Part shown: piece after piece, positions 62,507-64,000 of the stretch
Layout: each line of letters starts with the position of its first letter
Position numbering within the stretch: the stretch's first letter is position 1
DNA from: Mycobacterium simiae
Lineage (GTDB): Bacteria; Actinomycetota; Actinomycetes; Mycobacteriales; Mycobacteriaceae
Assembly: GCF_010727605.1 (NCBI RefSeq)
Contig: NZ_AP022568.1
Location: forward strand, 2,666,001 to 2,730,000
Length of the DNA: 64,000 nt
Reading direction: 5' to 3'
Position numbers and translations under genes: made by a program
The notes under the pieces: generated by a model
Told to the model about the DNA's origin: nothing
Databases searched by the model: none
The model's input: the letters and a program-made list of their open reading frames with translations, nothing else

Positions 62507-62961
62507 CGATATGACCCCCACTGGGCTGTAGAAGTTAACTGTTTACCTATGTGTATTTGCTGATCATGGTAGCGAGTGTTGGTGTCGTCAACCAGGTGCA
62601 AACCGGACCGGCTTCGCTGGACGAGGCACGGACGCTCGCTATTTCCCCACAGGAAGAGCCTCCAACTAAATCACGGCAGTGTCCACAATGCGAACGAAAC
62701 TCACAGGTTATCCGCAGAAAACAGGGCGCTAGTGCGCGCTAGCGCTCGGACGTGCCACAACCGGTGGGCTAGGCCGTCCGATGGTATCGGGCGACGTTCT
62801 CGCAACCAATCGACAACGCATGTCGCCAAAACGAAAGCTTTGCTGCAAACGGGGTGGACTTTGCGGTATAGGGCCGCGGCTGCACCCGATGGCCCGCGGA
62901 GGTTTCTCTGGGGGCCGCGGCCCGGCTCGGTTGGAGGGGCGTGGCGTCGTCGCCGTACCAG
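62507..62961. other. espR upstream intergenic region
   Basis: About 455 bp between the espR start and the GDT1-family gene stop. The part nearest espR (about 62530-62575) is unusually A/T-rich for this genome and contains GTTAACTGTTTAC (62534-62546), a plausible promoter or EspR autoregulation area. Further up, TGTCCACA (62680-62687) and TTATCCGCA (62708-62716) resemble DnaA boxes. Open frames on the plus strand have no recognisable protein features. No gene is supported. Confidence 0.5.
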
Positions 62962-63660
62962 CTACATGGTTTCCGAGGACCTCCCGCTGACCGAGGCTTC
63001 GGACCGGCGCCGTCGCAGTGTTTGCGCCGACGCCACGGTGACGGCGGCGAGTGTTACTGCCGCGGTGACCGCGATGGCCACCGAGCGTTTCCCGAGCGCG
63101 CTGTCGAACAGGATCCACAAGCCGAACAACGCGAATAGGGCGCCGGACGACGCGCGCAGCAGGTGCTGGGGAAGGCGGCGGTGCAACAACCTCCCCACAC
63201 CGATCGCCAGTGCATCGGCGGCGACCATGCCGAGCGTGCTACCAGCCCAAACACCCAGCCAGTCATGCTCGCTGGCCAACGTCACCGTCGCCAGCGTGGT
63301 CTTGTCGCTTAGTTCGGCGAGCGCGAAGGATGACACCACGGTCAGCAACGCGAAGCGAGGTTCGGGTGTGCTGGCTGCCGATTCGCCGTCGTCGCCGGTG
63401 CCCTCCCGCCAGGCCCACACGGCGAAGATCAGGAACGCAATCGCGGAGGCGAATGCCATCGGGCGCTCCGGCAGTGCGGCACCCAGGAAGTGGCCGACTG
63501 TGACGGAGATGCCATGGGCCACGCCCGCTGCGATAGCGACCCCGGACAGCACCACCCACCACCGGAATCGCAACGCGTAGCTCATGGTGATGAGCTGAGA
63601 CCTGTCACCGAGTTCGGCGAGAAAGACGACTCCAAGGCTCAGCAGCGCCGCGGCGAGCAT
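62962..63660 (-). CDS. GDT1/TMEM165 (UPF0016) family cation exporter, probable Mn2+ exporter
   Basis: I chose the ATG at 63660 (MLAAALLSLGVVFLAELGDR, 232 residues), preceded by AAAGG at 7 bp; a start at 63702 would sit only 8 nt from the riboswitch. Six or seven hydrophobic helices and the two family motifs ELGDRS (16-21) and ELSDKT (116-121) are present, each contributing acidic metal ligands. Bacterial members export Mn2+. The yybP-ykoY riboswitch directly upstream supports manganese as substrate. Confidence 0.92.
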   Translation of the reverse strand: MLAAALLSLGVVFLAELGDRSQLITMSYALRFRWWVVLSGVAIAAGVAHGISVTVGHFLGAALPERPMAFASAIAFLIFAVWAWREGTGDDGESAASTPEPRFALLTVVSSFALAELSDKTTLATVTLASEHDWLGVWAGSTLGMVAADALAIGVGRLLHRRLPQHLLRASSGALFALFGLWILFDSALGKRSVAIAVTAAVTLAAVTVASAQTLRRRRSEASVSGRSSETM

Positions 63661-63710
63661 GCAATGACCTTTCGACACGTCGTCGACAACCAGCGTGGTC
63701 ATCGGACACG

Positions 63711-63803
63711 GTCGAAGGTCTCGCCCGCCGATCGGAGATCGGCTCGCCGGCCGGGCTTTCGCCAGTATGTCGACACGACGATTCGGGGCTACTCCCCTTC
63801 GCT
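63711..63803 (-). promoter_or_regulatory. yybP-ykoY manganese riboswitch
   Basis: Read on the minus strand, the element has the conserved 5' segment GAAGGGGAGTAGC (63788-63800 region) and 3' segment GGCGAGACCTTCG. P1 is formed by CGAAGG/CCTTCG, and two internal hairpins lie between (GGCGAAAGCC and CCGATC...GATCGG). These are the hallmarks of Rfam RF00080, which binds Mn2+. It lies about 50 nt before the exporter gene start. The P1 3' strand can alternatively pair with the Shine-Dalgarno region 63666-63676, suggesting translational control. Confidence 0.9.
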
Positions 63804-63909
63804 AACGACCCCAGGTTAGCGGTGGGATCGGGACCTTGCCATGCTGCGCCCAGTGTTCGGCGACCCGTATTTTCGGATCCGACGGTCGAACGAAGATGTT
63901 CGAATCACC

Positions 63910-64000
63910 CTATGCCGCAAGCAGCATGGCCAGAATTGCGGTGTCGGGATGGCTGATGGGATCGACCCCGACGCGGCTCACCATCGAGGTGATAGTGCCA
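63910..64000 (-). CDS. C-terminal end of an Rv3847-like gene (partial)
   Basis: A minus-strand frame enters from the window edge and ends with TAG at 63910-63912. The visible 29 residues read GTITSMVSRVGVDPISHPDT then AILAMLLAA, which looks like a real protein end. In M. tuberculosis Rv3847 lies between sodA and Rv3848-espR, so this may be its counterpart. Too short to assign function; the frame beyond the window would decide. Confidence 0.5.
   Translation of the reverse strand, partial: GTITSMVSRVGVDPISHPDTAILAMLLAA

Noticed and set aside
62551..63580. Plus-strand frames in the espR upstream region (63 and 334 codons)
   Set aside because: The longer one runs antisense through the GDT1-family gene and the shorter has no ribosome binding site or family resemblance.
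63788..63821. Intrinsic terminator formed by CGCTAAC/GTTAGCG next to the riboswitch
   Set aside because: On the minus strand this hairpin lies before the aptamer, lacks a T tract and partly overlaps the P1 5' strand, so it is more likely part of leader folding.

Overview
The window is chromosomal DNA from a slow-growing Mycobacterium, covering the replication origin and about 54 kb on its dnaA/rpmH side. Evidence: high G+C; the order ileT-alaT / DUF3566 protein / gyrA / gyrB / dciA / recF / dnaN / oriC / dnaA / rpmH / rnpA / yidD / yidC / jag / rsmG / parA / parB; and clearly mycobacterial proteins (EccA/D/E, EspG, MycP, WhiB6, EspM, EspR, EthR/EthA, CwlM, SigM, lysine-rich Hns). Gene order follows M. 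tuberculosis from Rv0007 back through Rv3924c to about Rv3847, running in the opposite direction. I cannot name the species. gyrA has no intein.

Layout. 1-9.3 kb: two tRNAs and the minus-strand replication genes. 9.3-9.8 kb: oriC. 9.8-17.4 kb: dnaA (minus), then the plus-strand rpmH-rnpA-yidD-yidC-jag-rsmG-parA-parB run with two perfect parS sites. 17.6-29.4 kb: an acetyltransferase-like gene, then the minus-strand block mutT4 / DUF6049 / MurJ-pseudokinase fusion / sigM / rsmA / trxB / trxA / cwlM (cell wall and redox). 29.6-31.6 kb: pcnA and an Asp-rich repeat protein. 31.7-40.9 kb: ESX-2 secretion genes esxD-esxC-espG2-ATPase-eccD2-mycP2-eccE2-eccA2, without eccB2, eccC2, PE36 or PPE69. 40.9-45.3 kb: espM/whiB6, a DDN-type nitroreductase, an ECF41-like sigma factor and a MinD-like ATPase. 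The ESX-1 genes that lie between eccA2 and espM in M. tuberculosis are absent. 46-52 kb: gltBD. 52-60 kb: a 46-residue small gene, an LLM oxidoreductase, a 55-bp tandem repeat, a PHP protein, a DUF1275 protein, a Y-family polymerase, ethR/ethA, rraA and hns. 60-64 kb: copper genes copC-ycnI, a DUF6474-like gene, espR, and a GDT1-type exporter gene behind a yybP-ykoY manganese riboswitch.

The most notable features are three. First, the ESX region is reduced: there is no ESX-1 and a core-less ESX-2, yet the ESX-1 regulators EspM, WhiB6 and EspR are kept. Second, the Mn riboswitch has a near-perfect possible pairing between its P1 3' strand and the ribosome binding site. Third, several undescribed repeats and dyads lie between divergent genes. 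Comparisons with M. tuberculosis are from memory of that genome, not from a search.
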